Shown in pieces: positions 29,801-41,873 of a stretch of 64,000 nucleotides of DNA. The DNA is from Brugia malayi. Taxonomy: Eukaryota; Nematoda; Chromadorea; Rhabditida; Onchocercidae. The DNA is taken from NCBI RefSeq assembly GCF_000002995.4, contig NW_025062478.1, positions 11,156,001 through 11,220,000 on the forward strand. Direction: 5' to 3'. Each line of letters begins with the position of its first letter. Positions within the stretch are counted from its first letter, which is position 1. The notes beneath the pieces were generated by a model that saw only the letters and a program-made list of their open reading frames with translations, had not been told where the DNA came from and ran no database searches. The translations under genes were made by a program, and so were the position numbers.

Positions 29801-30287
29801 TTAAAGTGGAAAGGTCAAAGAATTTTTGAAAATTTTAAACTAAAAAGCTATTATAAATGAAGAGAAATTCTATTTCAAATTATATGAATTTTGGTAATAA
29901 TTATATTTGAAATAAAAAAATGATGCGAATGACACAAAGCAATGAATGTGAGCAGTTGGCTTTCTGTGAAATGATTCACTCACTCACTCACTCACTTCCT
30001 TCTACTCATTTCATAAACAAACAAAACAGACGATGAAAATGAAACGGTTGAAATTGAAATAAATATGTAACGAGTGGTTGCCGCTTACACTATAAATCGA
30101 TTTCTTTCATAAAAACAAAACTCTGTTTATTCTCTCTCTCTCTCTCTCTCTCCCTCTCTCTCTCTCTTCTTTCCAGATTGATGCTTTGTATGATAGAAAA
30201 GATAATTTTATTTATATAAATTAGAAAGGAAAGATGATAATTGATTCCTTGAAAAGGGCTGTATTTTTTTTCCTGCGGAAAATCTTC
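26900..30287. other. long AT-rich intergenic region
   Basis: No gene is supported. The first about 60 bp upstream of the Ly6-like start are GC-rich. The rest is very AT-rich with A and T runs up to about 25 bases, for example 28991-29015. Short simple repeats occur: CACT at about 29977-29997 and TC/CT at 30132-30168. This is the DNA missing between the ESCO copies and the neuropeptide genes in units B and C. Ly6-gene promoter elements should lie at its left end. Confidence 0.6.
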
Positions 30288-30317
30288 AAGTGTTTGCACT
30301 TTGAGTTAGTTTGTCAT

Positions 30318-30425
30318 GATGATGATAACGATACCGATGATGATGATAATGATGATGATGATGATGGTGATAGTGATGATGATGGTGATAGTGGTGATGA
30401 TGATGATAGTGATGATGATGATGGC
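30318..30425. repeat. GAT microsatellite of unit A
   Basis: Imperfect GAT/GGT/AGT triplets. The matching tracts in unit B (about 36419-36480) and unit C (about 42346-42425) differ in length, so the tract has changed since duplication. The open frame across it encodes only Asp-rich low complexity. Confidence 0.9.
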
Positions 30426-31231
30426 AGTGTTGATAATTTCTATAATTTTAAATTATATTTTTCTAATAATTTAAAATTAAATGAAAAACTGTCCCTTGTA
30501 AAGCAATAATGATGCTAATAATATTGATAACTTTTAAAATTCTTTCAAAACCGCTTCATACAACGAACAAAAATTAAGTGATAGCTGTTATCAGATCAAT
30601 TAGAATTGAAGAAATTGTTGAGAGTATAATTTATTTCATTACTACTACTAATTTGCATATAGATAGATTACAATACGTACGTATATTTGAATATCAATAT
30701 TGATCAAAACAACGAGAATTTTCGAAACAAAATGTGAATGCTTTGTTTTTACTACTAAAAAGATTATTTGGATCAATAAATTAGTTAATTACTTCTTAGC
30801 AGATATTACTCTAAGTTAACAATAAGTTGAAATACTTTAGCAGCTATGCTTCTACCAGCACTTCTCACAGTGCATGAATTGTTGGTTGACTTTGATGACA
30901 CAACAAGTTATCCGTTACTTTGGTAACAGAGATGAAAAGGATGAAAAACAATTTTGAAATGAATTCTCTCTCTCTTTTGAAATAACTAACAAACTGGTCG
31001 ATCTACTATTTCTATTCATTTCTTATCATATTTTCCTTTTGAATATATCTCACATTTTTAGTACTTTAATTGCTTCACTAAAACTATGAAATAATTGTTT
31101 CTCATTTCTTTTTTTTAAATATTTCTCAATCCATCTGCTGTTTTCGATATTTTCGACAGTGTTTAAACGACGAAGTAAAATATTTAAAGTGAATGAAGAA
31201 TTAATATCTATTATTAGCATACATTCATAAT

Positions 31232-31253
31232 GATTAATAATAACAACAATAAC

Positions 31254-31296
<43 letters not shown>

Positions 31297-31382
31297 GTAG
31301 TAATAATACCAATAACAATACTAATACCAATAATAATAATAATAATAATAATACCAATAATAGTAATAATAATAATATTATT
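31232..31382. repeat. AAT microsatellite of unit A
   Basis: AAT/AAC triplets that translate as poly-Asn. Corresponding tracts of different length are at about 37285-37462 (unit B) and 43219-43372 (unit C). They are not coding. Confidence 0.9.
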
Positions 31383-33577
31383 GGTATTATTACTACTTTT
31401 CCGTTAGTGGAGCATTGAAGAATACCTCTCTTTTGTCAAATAAGGTAAAAAAAAAAAATCAAATTGCCAATATTACTGTGAAATGATAATGATTTTGATA
31501 ATTATTCATAATTTCGTACCATTTCACTTCATTTTTTCGAGAAAACTGTAGTTTTGATCTGTCATCGTATCAATAAAATCGATATTCAAGTACCAATTTT
31601 CAAAATAAACTGTTATTTTGCTTTTATTAGTTCGTTAAATTATTAATAATCAATGCTAAACTAAGAGGAAAGGAAAAGAAGGGAAAATTATTACAAATAG
31701 AATTTAAGACTAAAAATAAATTTGCATAAATCAGTAGCAAATAAAATCTTCTATTATCTTCTTATAGTAATTTCAGTATTCTTTAACTTTATATTATTGA
31801 TAAGTAATTGGCAAAAAAAGAGAGGATTAGCATGCTAGCATCGCAATTATAATTGTTATCACTTTTTGATATTAATGACAATAGTGATAAAAGGTCAGAT
31901 ATCATCATCTATAATAAGCGAACTTTTATAAACGTTATCAAATTTCAAAAATTATTTGCTAAATTTTAAAATTTAAAAAATTTCCTACAAATTCATTTCT
32001 TATTCAGTGAAATTTTTGCTGGAAAATGAAAAAAAGTAAGCTTTCTACTGATTTTTAAATTGATAATTTTTTGATATCTTTGTTCATTCATCAGTAATCA
32101 ACTGACAAAAGGGACAAAGAGTAAACTTCTAAATTGATTTTACCGATTTTTTTTTTCGATTTACTTTATTGAAAAGGTAAAGTAATCTTAGGTTTTTACA
32201 TTTGCTATCCATTATTCAATTATTAGATTATTTGTTGTTTTCAATATTTGATTTAAGGCATTTGCAACCATTTTATATGGCATTTCGTGTCGCAGAAAAG
32301 TAAATTAAATGATTTAATTCAATTAAAATAACAAACTTTTTAATATAATTATTTAGCATTAAAGGAGCGATGCAGAAATTAGTTGGTTATTGGGTGTATA
32401 ATTGAATAAAAAATTGAAAAAGTTAATAGGAAAAGTTTAAAGGACTAAGTGTCATATCAAATATGAAAGAGCAATATCCATTGTTTTATGCAATAAATCA
32501 AATAATTCATTTTATTTCTGAACAGCTTTAGCAATCACAATTTTCTGCACTGTGGCGCAATTGTCGTTTCAAATTTTGAGTTTGATTCCAATTCTGAATT
32601 TTATCAAATCAAATTTTGTCCATGCAACGTTTTTTTTAGAATTTAACTACGTTGTTCTGAAGTTAATCATTTCTTTTCATTTTTGTCCTATGGTCACTTC
32701 TTCTGTTAATGAGAATCGGCTTGACAAAAAGCGCAAATTATTTTCCAAGTTGAGTTTTTCTTTTTTTTTTTTTTTCCCAAATTTAAGAGTAAATATTAAA
32801 GGTAATGAACTTGTTCCAAGTAAGAAATAGTTTCATTCACAATAAACAAATACAATTTGAAGTATACCACCATAATTTTCTCTCGGAAAAAGAGCCATTA
32901 ATTAGCATAATTCATTCAAATTTCATCAAAATTGCAACTTTATCAGCTTTTAGTAATTAATTTGCATAATTCAATTTATCGAATAAAACTATGAAAAGTT
33001 TAAAGTTATTTTTGTGAAACATTGAAAGCTAAACAAAAATGATATTGGCTCTGAAACAGAGAAAATTTTTTACGACACATTTAAAATTTTGTATTCTTTT
33101 GTGATGAATTTCATTCGGTGATTATCTGAAAAGAAAAAAACACATAAAAAATATTAAAAGAAATGTCACACTATTATATTTTTAATATTATATTATTACT
33201 ATTTTTATTACATAGATGATATTTAAAAAATTTTTCTGCCAACATTTGAATTGATTAGAATATTTTATTTAAAGTTTAAAAGTGCTGATTGCTGCATAAA
33301 AGAATTTATATTCATCCATGCAACTATAAAACAAAAAATATTTTTTTTTTTTTAAAATAAAAAGATTATTAAGCAATATTTTGATAAAACATTTAAAAAA
33401 ATTTTGAAAGAAATCAAAAAATATCAAATCAAAAATAAAAACTAAATTGCACATTTACTTAGCTGACAGTAAGACTTAAACAATCTCTGTTCCTTCCCAT
33501 ATGTCATACTGAAATATGCGAACTCTCAGCTATACCTTTCTCTCATCTGTTAATTACTTCCTGGTTTACTCTCGTTT

Positions 33578-34596
33578 TTACCTAAAAATTTCATACAAAT
33601 GTATATTTGTTGACCTTTTGCCGAAATGGAGAAACTCGCGGTCAAATGCGCCGCTGTTACTGTCACTTCTTTTGTTTAAATTGATCATATTGTGCTTAGA
33701 TGGCACCTCTCGTTTGCCGAAATGGAGAAACTCGCGGTCAAATGCGCCTTTGTCACTGTCACTTCTTTTGTTTAAATTGATCATATTGTGCTTAGATGGC
33801 ACCTCTCGTTTGCCGAAATGGAGAAACTCGCGGTCAAATGCGCCGTTGTCACTGTCACTTCTTTTGTTTAAATTGATCATATTGTGCTTAGATGGCACCT
33901 CTCGTTTGCCGAAATGGAGAAACTCGCGGTCAAATGCGCCTTTGTCACTGTCACTTCTTTTGTTTAAATTGATCATATTGTGCTTAGATGGCACCTCTCG
34001 TTTGCCGAAATGGAGAAACTCGCGGTCAAATGCGCCGTTGTCACTGTCACTTCTTTTGTTTAAATTGATCATATTGCGCATAGATGGCACCGCTCGTTTT
34101 TCGAAATTCATGGAATCTCTTGTCAATGGATCGTTGTAATTGGCTGTAAAATTTAAATAGCAAATTATTAATTTTCTTCTTTTTTTTTTTTTTAGTAAAT
34201 CAAAGTATGCATTTTTCATCATCATAAAACGACAAAACAGTTGACATTTTAGATGAAGATTGATTAGCCTAAATTAATTAAAATTTATAGCTTATGTAAT
34301 GATAACAAATTAATTCCCTTATCTATTCCTTCCAACTATTTTTGATTATAATAATTAATGAATTAATTAATTAGAATGCGATAAAAAATTTTATTTTAAA
34401 AAAGTACGGTAGAATAATCATTTAGTATTTTTCAAATTTCATTTTGCTCAGTTTCATTTTACATTTTTTTTTTTTTTTCATTTTACTCAGCTAGTTTCTT
34501 TTTTAATAAAAAAAAAAAAGCTATATTACCATAATATTCTGATTGAACAATGGCAGCAGCTAATGAAATGAGTATAAGAATTCTCATAGTTTCCAT
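33578..34596 (-). CDS. nlp-13-like neuropeptide precursor, unit A copy
   Basis: Two exons on the - strand: 34596-34530 encodes the signal peptide (METMRILILISLAAAIVQSE) and 34143-33578 encodes the peptides; 210 residues in all. KR sites release five copies of a peptide ending GAFDREFLHFG, each followed by KR so that the Gly can become a C-terminal amide. Spacer peptides (EVPSKHNMINLN) lie between them. Each repeat is 96 bp (32 residues). The first processed segment, ANYNDPLTRDSMNFE-KR, has lost the amidation Gly. The last is STNIHLYEIFR. The [FY]xR-[IF][ML]xFG core recalls C. elegans NLP-13 peptides. A TTTCATTTCAG acceptor lies 19 nt before the ATG. The ESCO copy starts about 85 bp away on the other strand. 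Confidence 0.88.
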
Positions 34597-34620
34597 TGTT
34601 AGTTACCCTTCTCACCTGAA

Positions 34621-35946
34621 ATGAAAAAAAAAAAAAACAAACACAAAATTATATTAATCGATCGAAATATATACCACAATGGTCACCATCTTCAGTGTGA
34701 TATGGTATATGATTGCGATTCGTTATTCGATCAGAAGCAACATCAAGAATTTCACAATCGTTTTCTATCAACCAAATGGTTTCGTGTGCAAAGCTCACAG
34801 CTAAATGTTTGGAAACGGTACAGCTTTCCTTTTCAGCAGATCTTTTATATGTCATATTTGAATTTAAAATTGAAATTTCCACTGGAAATGTCAGTTTATG
34901 CTTTCTGCATACCCGTCTTCATAACAGTCATCAGTAATGCTTTGAATTTAAACCACATTTTAAATTTTTATGGCTACAGATTAATCAGTCTTACACTGTT
35001 TTAAGGGCTGCTTTTTGCATTGTTGAACAATTCGAAGGGAATTATAGTCACATATTTTGCATTACGCAAACATCGAAATGTACATTGAAAACACGTGTTG
35101 ATAAGGTTTATCTCTTTCTTGTTGATAACATTTCGATATGCATCAGACTACACGTAAATCATAGATTTCTTATAAATTCAGACAGTTGGAAGTTTACTTC
35201 ATCTTATATATCAATTTAAAAATTAAAAATATTCTCTTCTCATTTGATTCATCGTATCAGTTTAGTGCATATTTCTGTTATTCTTTCCTCATCATGGCAT
35301 ATTTATAGATTATTTTGGAATGCATCAATAAAGAATTAGGCTATACACCAGATTTAGCGCAAGTTTGGACATCGGATGGTAGAAGACAAGCTTGGGTATA
35401 CGTTACAGCTTCAGACAAATATTACTTTATTGGTGCTGTAGCACTGGTTGAAAAGATTTCCAGGAAACAACTGCAGTATGCAGAAGTATATCCTTTTCGT
35501 GTTATCAGTTAATTTTAATTTCATTCCATTTCTATCCACAAGTAAAAAGTCTTACTTGATATCTTTCTTTTGAGAGAAAAATCTGTAATTTAAGTGAATG
35601 CATAATGTGTTGTCTTGACAATATTTGTGTGTACACAGCCTAACATTAATTATAATTTGCATTTAATTTCAAGGAAAACAGTGCAGCAAATAATGATATA
35701 ATCCCAACAAGCAACAATGTATACATGGGTGTTAATCGAATCTGGGTACATCAAACTTTAAGACGTAGAGGCATTGCAGCACTTTTGTTGGATCATGCAC
35801 GATCGTATTTCGTCAGTTCTGATTCTGTGCCACGTGAAATGATTGCATTTAGTAGTCTAACAGATAGTGGTTTAGCGTTTGCTAGAAATTATATTTCTGG
35901 AGGAAAAGTCCTTCTTTACAATTTGAATCCTGAGACTTGTCACTAA
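34621..35946 (+). CDS. truncated ESCO copy with a new start, unit A
   Basis: Copies of ESCO exons 2-5 (34696-34785, 34980-35105, 35309-35485, 35674-35946) without exon 1 or the original promoter. The coding exons appear to give the same protein sequence as the parent. Upstream DNA comes from the neuropeptide gene 5' flank. There an ATG at 34621 reads in frame (MKKKKNKHKIILID...) through the old intron end into exon 2. If spliced like the parent, it would give about 246 residues with a complete acetyltransferase domain. The first zinc-finger Cys is lost: CGQC becomes HLQC, so a His stands in its place. It may be an expressed chimera or a dead 5'-truncated copy; transcript data are absent here. 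Confidence 0.6.
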
Positions 35947-37357
35947 TCTCGATACTTCTGAAGTATAATTTAATCTATCCCCAATTTTCCACTCTCATTA
36001 TTTTAAACAGAATTTTAGATCAACATTGCTATACTCCCCGAATTTTCACTATTTTTTCATTCTTTGATTCAAATAATAGAATGAAATTTTGTTTATAAAT
36101 TTGATAGAAATTCCATTTGCCACTATTCTTGAATTTTGCACTGCATGGATTTAAAAAGGGCAATATTTTCGAACATCCCTTTTCTTTTTGTCTTTGTAAC
36201 ATTCGTGTTTAATAAAAAACTACCAACCAGATTTTAGTAACAGTTTTTCAGTGATGCATTAGATTTGTTTTTTTTATAAGTGAGAAGCAAAGGAAGGAAA
36301 TCCTCTCCATATTTATTAGTAGCATTTGCTGAGGTAACAAAGCCACACTTAGGATTGTAATTTATTTCGAAAATTTTCCACTCTCCTTTAAGTGTTTGCA
36401 CTTTGAGTTAGTTTGTCATGATGATGATAACGATACCGATGATGATGATGATGATGGTGATAGTGATGATGATGATGGCAGTGTTGATAATTTCTATAAT
36501 TTTAAATTATATTTTTCTATAATTTAAAATTAAATGAAAAACTGTCCCTTGTAAAGCAATAATGATGCTAATAATATTGATAACTTTTAAAATTCTTTCA
36601 AAACCGCTTCATACAACGAACAAAAATTAAGTGATAGCTGTTATCAGATCAATTAGAATTGAAGAAATTGTTGAGAGTATAATTTATTTCATTACTACTA
36701 CTAATTTGCATATAGACAGATTACAATACGTACGTATATTTGAATATCAATATTGATCAAAACAACGAGAATTTTCGAAACAAAATGTGAATGCTTTGTT
36801 TTTTCTACTAAAAAGATTATTTGGATCAATAAATTAGTTAATTACTTCTTAGCAGATATTACTCTAAGTTAACAATAAGTTGAAATACTTTAGCAGCTAT
36901 GCTTCTACCGGCACTTCTCACAGTGCATGAATTGTTGGTTGACTTTGATGACACAACAAGTTATCCGTTACTTTGGTAACAGAGATGAAAAGGATGAAAA
37001 ACAATTTTGAAATGAATTCTCTCTCTCTTTTGAAATAACTAACAAACTGATCGATCTACTATTTCTATTCATTTCTTATCATATTTTCCTTTTGAATATA
37101 TCTCACATTTTTAGTACTTTAATTGCTTCATTAAAACTATGAAATAATTGTTTCTCATTTCTTTTTTTTAAATATTTCTCAATCCATCTGCTGTTTTCGA
37201 TATTTTCGACAGTGTTTAAACGACGAAGTAAAATATTTAAAGTGAATGAAGAATTAATATCTATTATTAGCATACATTCATAATGATTAATAATAACAAC
37301 AATAACAATAATAATAATAATAACAGTAGTAATAATACCAATAATAATACTAATACC

Positions 37358-37425
<68 letters not shown>

Positions 37426-39691
37426 TAATACAAATAATAGTAATAATAATAATAATATTATTGGTATTATTACTACTTTTCCGTTAGTGGAGCATTGAAG
37501 AATACCTCTCTTTTGTCAAATAAGGTAAAAAAAAAAAATCAAATTGCCAATATTACTGTGAAATGATAATGATTTTGATAATTATTCATAATTTCGTACC
37601 ATTTCACTTCATTTTTTCGAGAAAACTGTAGTTTTGATCTGTCATCGTATCAATAAAATCGATATTCAAGTACCAATTTTCAAAATAAACTGTTATTTTG
37701 CTTTTATTAGTTCGTTAAATTATTAATAATCAATGCTAAACTAAGAGGAAAGGAAAAGAAGGGAAAATTATTACAAATAGAATTTAAGACTAAAAATAAA
37801 TTTGCATAAATCAGTAGCAAATAAAATCTTCTATTATCTTCTTATAGTAATTTCAGTATTCTTTAACTTTATATTATTGATAAGTAATTGGCAAAAAAAG
37901 AGAGGATTAGCATGCTAGCATCGCAATTATAATTGTTATCACTTTTTGATATTAATGCCAATAGTGATAAAAGGTCAGATATCATCATCTATAATAAGTG
38001 AACTTTTATAAACGTTATCAAATTTCAAAAATTATTTGCTAAATTTTAAAATTTAAAAAATTTCCTACAAATTCATTTCTTATTCAGTGAAATTTTTGCT
38101 GGAAAATGAAAAAAAGTAAGCTTTCTACTGATTTTTAAATTGATAATTTTTTGATATCTTTGTTCATTCATCAGTAATGAACTGACAAAAGGGACAAAGA
38201 GTAAACTTCTAAATTGATTTTACCGATTTTTTTTTTCGATTTACTTTATTGAAAAGGTAAAGTAATCTTAGGTTTTTACATTTGCTATCCATTATTCAAT
38301 TATTAGAATATTTGTTGTTTTCAATATTTGATTTAAGGCATTTGCAACCATTTTATATGGCATTTCGTGTCGCAGAAAAGTAAATTAAATGATTTAATTC
38401 AATTAAAATAACAAAATTTTTAATATAATTATTTAGCATTAATTAAAATTTGAAATTAGAGGAGCGATGCAGAAATTAGTTGGTTATTGGGTGTATAATT
38501 GAATAAAAAATTGAAAAAGTTAATAGGAAAAGTTTAAAGGACTAAGTGTCATATCAAATATGAAAGAGCAATATCCATTGTTTTATGCAATAAATCAAAT
38601 AATTCATTTTATTTCTGAACAGCTTTAGCAATCACAATTTTCTGCATTGTGGCGCAATTGTCGTTTCAAATTTTGAGTTTGATTCCAATTCTGTGATTCC
38701 AATTCTGAATTTTATCAAATCAAATTTTGTCCATGCAACGTTTTTTTTAGAATTTAACTACGTTGTTCTGAAGTTAATCATTTCTTTTCATTTTTGTCCT
38801 ATGGTCACTTCTTCTGTTAATGAGAATCGGCTTGACAAGAAGCGCAAATTATTTTCCAAGTTGAGTTTTTCTTTTTTTTTTTTTTTTTTCCAAATTTAAG
38901 AGTAAATATTAAAGGTAATGAACTTGTTCCAAGTAAGAAATAGTTTCATTCACAATAAACAAATACAATTTGAAGTATACCACCATAATTTTCTCTCGGA
39001 AAAAGAGCCATTAATTAGCATAATTCATTCAAATTTCATCAAAATTGCAACTTTATCAGCTTTTAGTAATTAATTTGCATAATTCAATTTATCGAATAAA
39101 ACTATGAAAAGTTTAAAGTTATTTTTGTGAAACATTGAAAGCTAAACAAAAATGATATTGGCTCTGAAACAGAGAAAATTTTTTACGACACATTTAAAAT
39201 TTTGTATTCTTTTGTGATGAATTTCATTCGGTGATTATCTGAAAAGAAAAAAACACATAAAAAATATTAAAAGAAATGTCACACTATTATATTTTTAATA
39301 TTATATTATTACTATTTTTATTACATAGATGATATTTAAAAAATTTTTCTGCCAACATTTGAATTGATTAGAATATTTTATTTAAAGTTTAAAAGTGCTG
39401 ATTGCTGCATAAAAGAATTTATATTCATCCATGCAACTATAAAACAAAAAATATTTTTTTTTTTTTTAAAATAAAAAGATTATTAAGCAATATTTTGATA
39501 AAACATTTAAAAAAATTTTGAAAGAAATCAAAAAATATCAAATCAAAAATAAAAACTAAATTGCACATTTACTTAGCTGACAGTAAGACTTAAACAATCT
39601 CTGTTCCTTTCCATATGTCATACTGAAATATGCGAACTCTCAGCTATACCTTTCTCTCATCTGTTAATTACTTCCTGGTTTACTCTTGTTT

Positions 39692-40526
39692 TTACCTAAA
39701 AATTTCATACAAATGTATATTTGTTGACCTTTTGCCGAAATGGAGAAACTCGCGGTCAAATGCGCCGCTGTTACTGTCACTTCTTTTGTTTAAATTGATC
39801 ATATTGTGCTTCGATGGCACCTCTCGTTTGCCGAAATGAAGAAACTCGCGGTCAAATGCGCCGTTGTCACTGTCACTTCTTTTGTTTAAATTGATCATAT
39901 TGTGCTTAGATGGCACCTCTCGTTTGCCGAAATGGAGAAACTCGCGGTCAAATGCGCCGTTGTCACTGTCACTTCTTTTGTTTAAATTGATCATATTGCG
40001 CATAGATGGCACCGCTCGTTTTTCGAAATTCATGGAATCTCTTGTCAATGGATCGTTGTAATTGGCTGTAAAATTTAAATAGCAAATTATTAATTTTCTT
40101 TTTTTTTTTTTTTTTTTTTTTAGTAAATCAAAGTATGCATTTTTCATCATCATAAAACGACAAAACAGTTGACATTTTAGATGAAGATTGATTAGCCTAA
40201 ATTAATTAAAATTTATAGCTTATGTAATGATAACAAATTAATTCCCTTATCTATTCCTTCCAACTATTTTTGATTATAATAATTAATGAATTAATTAATT
40301 AGAATGCGATAAAAAATTTTATTTTAAAAAAGTACGATAGAATAATCATTTAGTATTTTTCAAATTTCATTTTGCTCAGTTTCATTTTACATTTTTTTTT
40401 TTTTTTTTCATTTTACTCAGCTAGTTTCTTTTTTAATAAAAAAAAAAAAGCTATATTACCATAATATTCTGATTGAACAATGGCAGCAGCTAATGAAATG
40501 AGTATAAGAATTCTCATAGTTTCCAT
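39692..40526 (-). CDS. nlp-13-like neuropeptide precursor, unit B copy
   Basis: Exons 40526-40460 (signal peptide) and 40065-39692; 146 residues. It is the same gene as in unit A but has three rather than five GAFDREFLHFG-KR peptides. The first segment has the same loss of the amidation Gly (DSMNFE-KR). Splice sites and the upstream TTTCAG acceptor are unchanged. The difference of exactly two 96-bp repeats points to unequal exchange or slippage within the array. Confidence 0.87.
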
Positions 40527-40550
40527 TGTTAGTTACCCTTCTCACCTGAA

Positions 40551-41873
40551 ATGAAAAAAAAAAAAAAACACAAAATTATATTAATCGATCGAAATATATA
40601 CCACAATGGTCACCATCTTCAGTGTGATATGGTATATGATTGCGATTCGTTATTCGATCAGAAGCAACATCAAGAATTTCACAATCGTTTTCTATCAACC
40701 AAATGGTTTCGTGTGCAAAGCTCACAGCTAAATGTTTGGAAACGGTACAGCTTTCCTTTTCAGCAGATCTTTTATATGTCATATTTGAATTTAAAATTGA
40801 AATTTCCACTGGAAATGTCAGTTTATGCTTTCTGCATACCCGTCTTCATAACAGTCATCAGTAATGCTTTGAATTTAAACCACATTTTAAATTTTTATGG
40901 CTACAGATTAATCAGTCTTACACTGTTTTAAGGGCTGCTTTTTGCATTGTTGAACAATTCGAAGGGAATTATAGTCACATATTTTGCATTACGCAAACAT
41001 CGAAATGTACATTGAAAACACGTGTTGATAAGGTTTATCTCTTTCTTGTTGATAACATTTCGATATGCATCAGACTACACGTAAATCATAGATTTCTTAT
41101 AAATTCAGACAGTTGGAAGTTTACTTCATCTTATATATCAATTTAAAAATTAAAAATATTCTCTTCTCATTTGATTCATCGTATCAGTTTAGTGCATATT
41201 TCTGTTATTCTTTCCTCATCATGGCATATTTATAGATTATTTTGGAATGCATCAATAAAGAATTAGGCTATACACCAGATTTAGCGCAAGTTTGGACATC
41301 GGATGGTAGAAGACAAGCTTGGGTATACGTTACAGCTTCAGACAAATATTACTTTATTGGTGCTGTAGCACTGGTTGAAAAGATTTCCAGGAAACAACTG
41401 CAGTATGCAGAAGTATATCCTTTTCGTGTTATCAGTTAATTTTAATTTCATTCCATTTCTATCCACAAGTAAAAAGTCTTACTTGATATCTTTCTTTTGA
41501 GAGAAAAATCTGTAATTTAAGTGAATGCATAATGTGTTGTCTTGACAATATTTGTGTGTACACAGCCTAACATTAATTATAATTTGCATTTAATTTCAAG
41601 GAAAACAGTGCAGCAAATAATGATATAATCCCAACAAGCAACAATGTATACATGGGTGTTAATCGAATCTGGGTACATCAAACTTTAAGACGTAGAGGCA
41701 TTGCAGCACTTTTGTTGGATCATGCACGATCGTATTTCGTCAGTTCTGATTCTGTGCCACGTGAAATGATTGCATTTAGTAGTCTAACAGATAGTGGTTT
41801 AGCGTTTGCTAGAAATTATATTTCTGGAGGAAAAGTCCTTCTTTACAATTTGAATCCTGAGACTTGTCACTAA
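40551..41873 (+). CDS. truncated ESCO copy with a new start, unit B
   Basis: Exons 2-5 copied again (40623-40712, 40907-41032, 41236-41412, 41601-41873). The upstream ATG at 40551 lies in the neuropeptide 5' flank and again reads in frame (MKKKKKHKIILID...) into exon 2. The A-rich tract differs from unit A by a net multiple of three bases, so the frame is kept. The predicted product is about 245 residues, with the same His-for-Cys change in the zinc finger. Whether it is transcribed cannot be told from sequence. Confidence 0.6.

Larger units (their letters stand above)
30288..36388. repeat. tandem unit A (neuropeptide gene plus ESCO 3' copy)
   Basis: Begins AAGTGTTTGCACTTTGAG and holds, in order, a GAT microsatellite (30318-30425), an AAT microsatellite (31245-31380), about 2 kb of AT-rich DNA, the neuropeptide gene on the - strand (33578-34596) and the copied ESCO segment (34683-36388). 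Units B and C begin with the same sequence. Unit A is the only one whose left flank is not ESCO-derived. Confidence 0.95.

Noticed and set aside
30234..30509. Asp-rich open frame
   Set aside because: It is only the translation of the GAT microsatellite and is broken differently in units B and C.
31230..31418. Poly-Asn open frames in all three units
   Set aside because: They are translations of AAT microsatellites with different lengths in each copy.
32552..32830. 92-codon open frame present in units A, B and C
   Set aside because: Repetition is explained by the tandem duplication. The unit B version is shifted by a 14-bp duplication, the end depends on a T tract of variable length, and there is no domain.
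33516..34139. 207-codon + strand frame with PKWRNSRSNAPL repeats
   Set aside because: It is antisense to the neuropeptide repeats, which have a signal peptide, splice sites and KR cleavage sites on the - strand.
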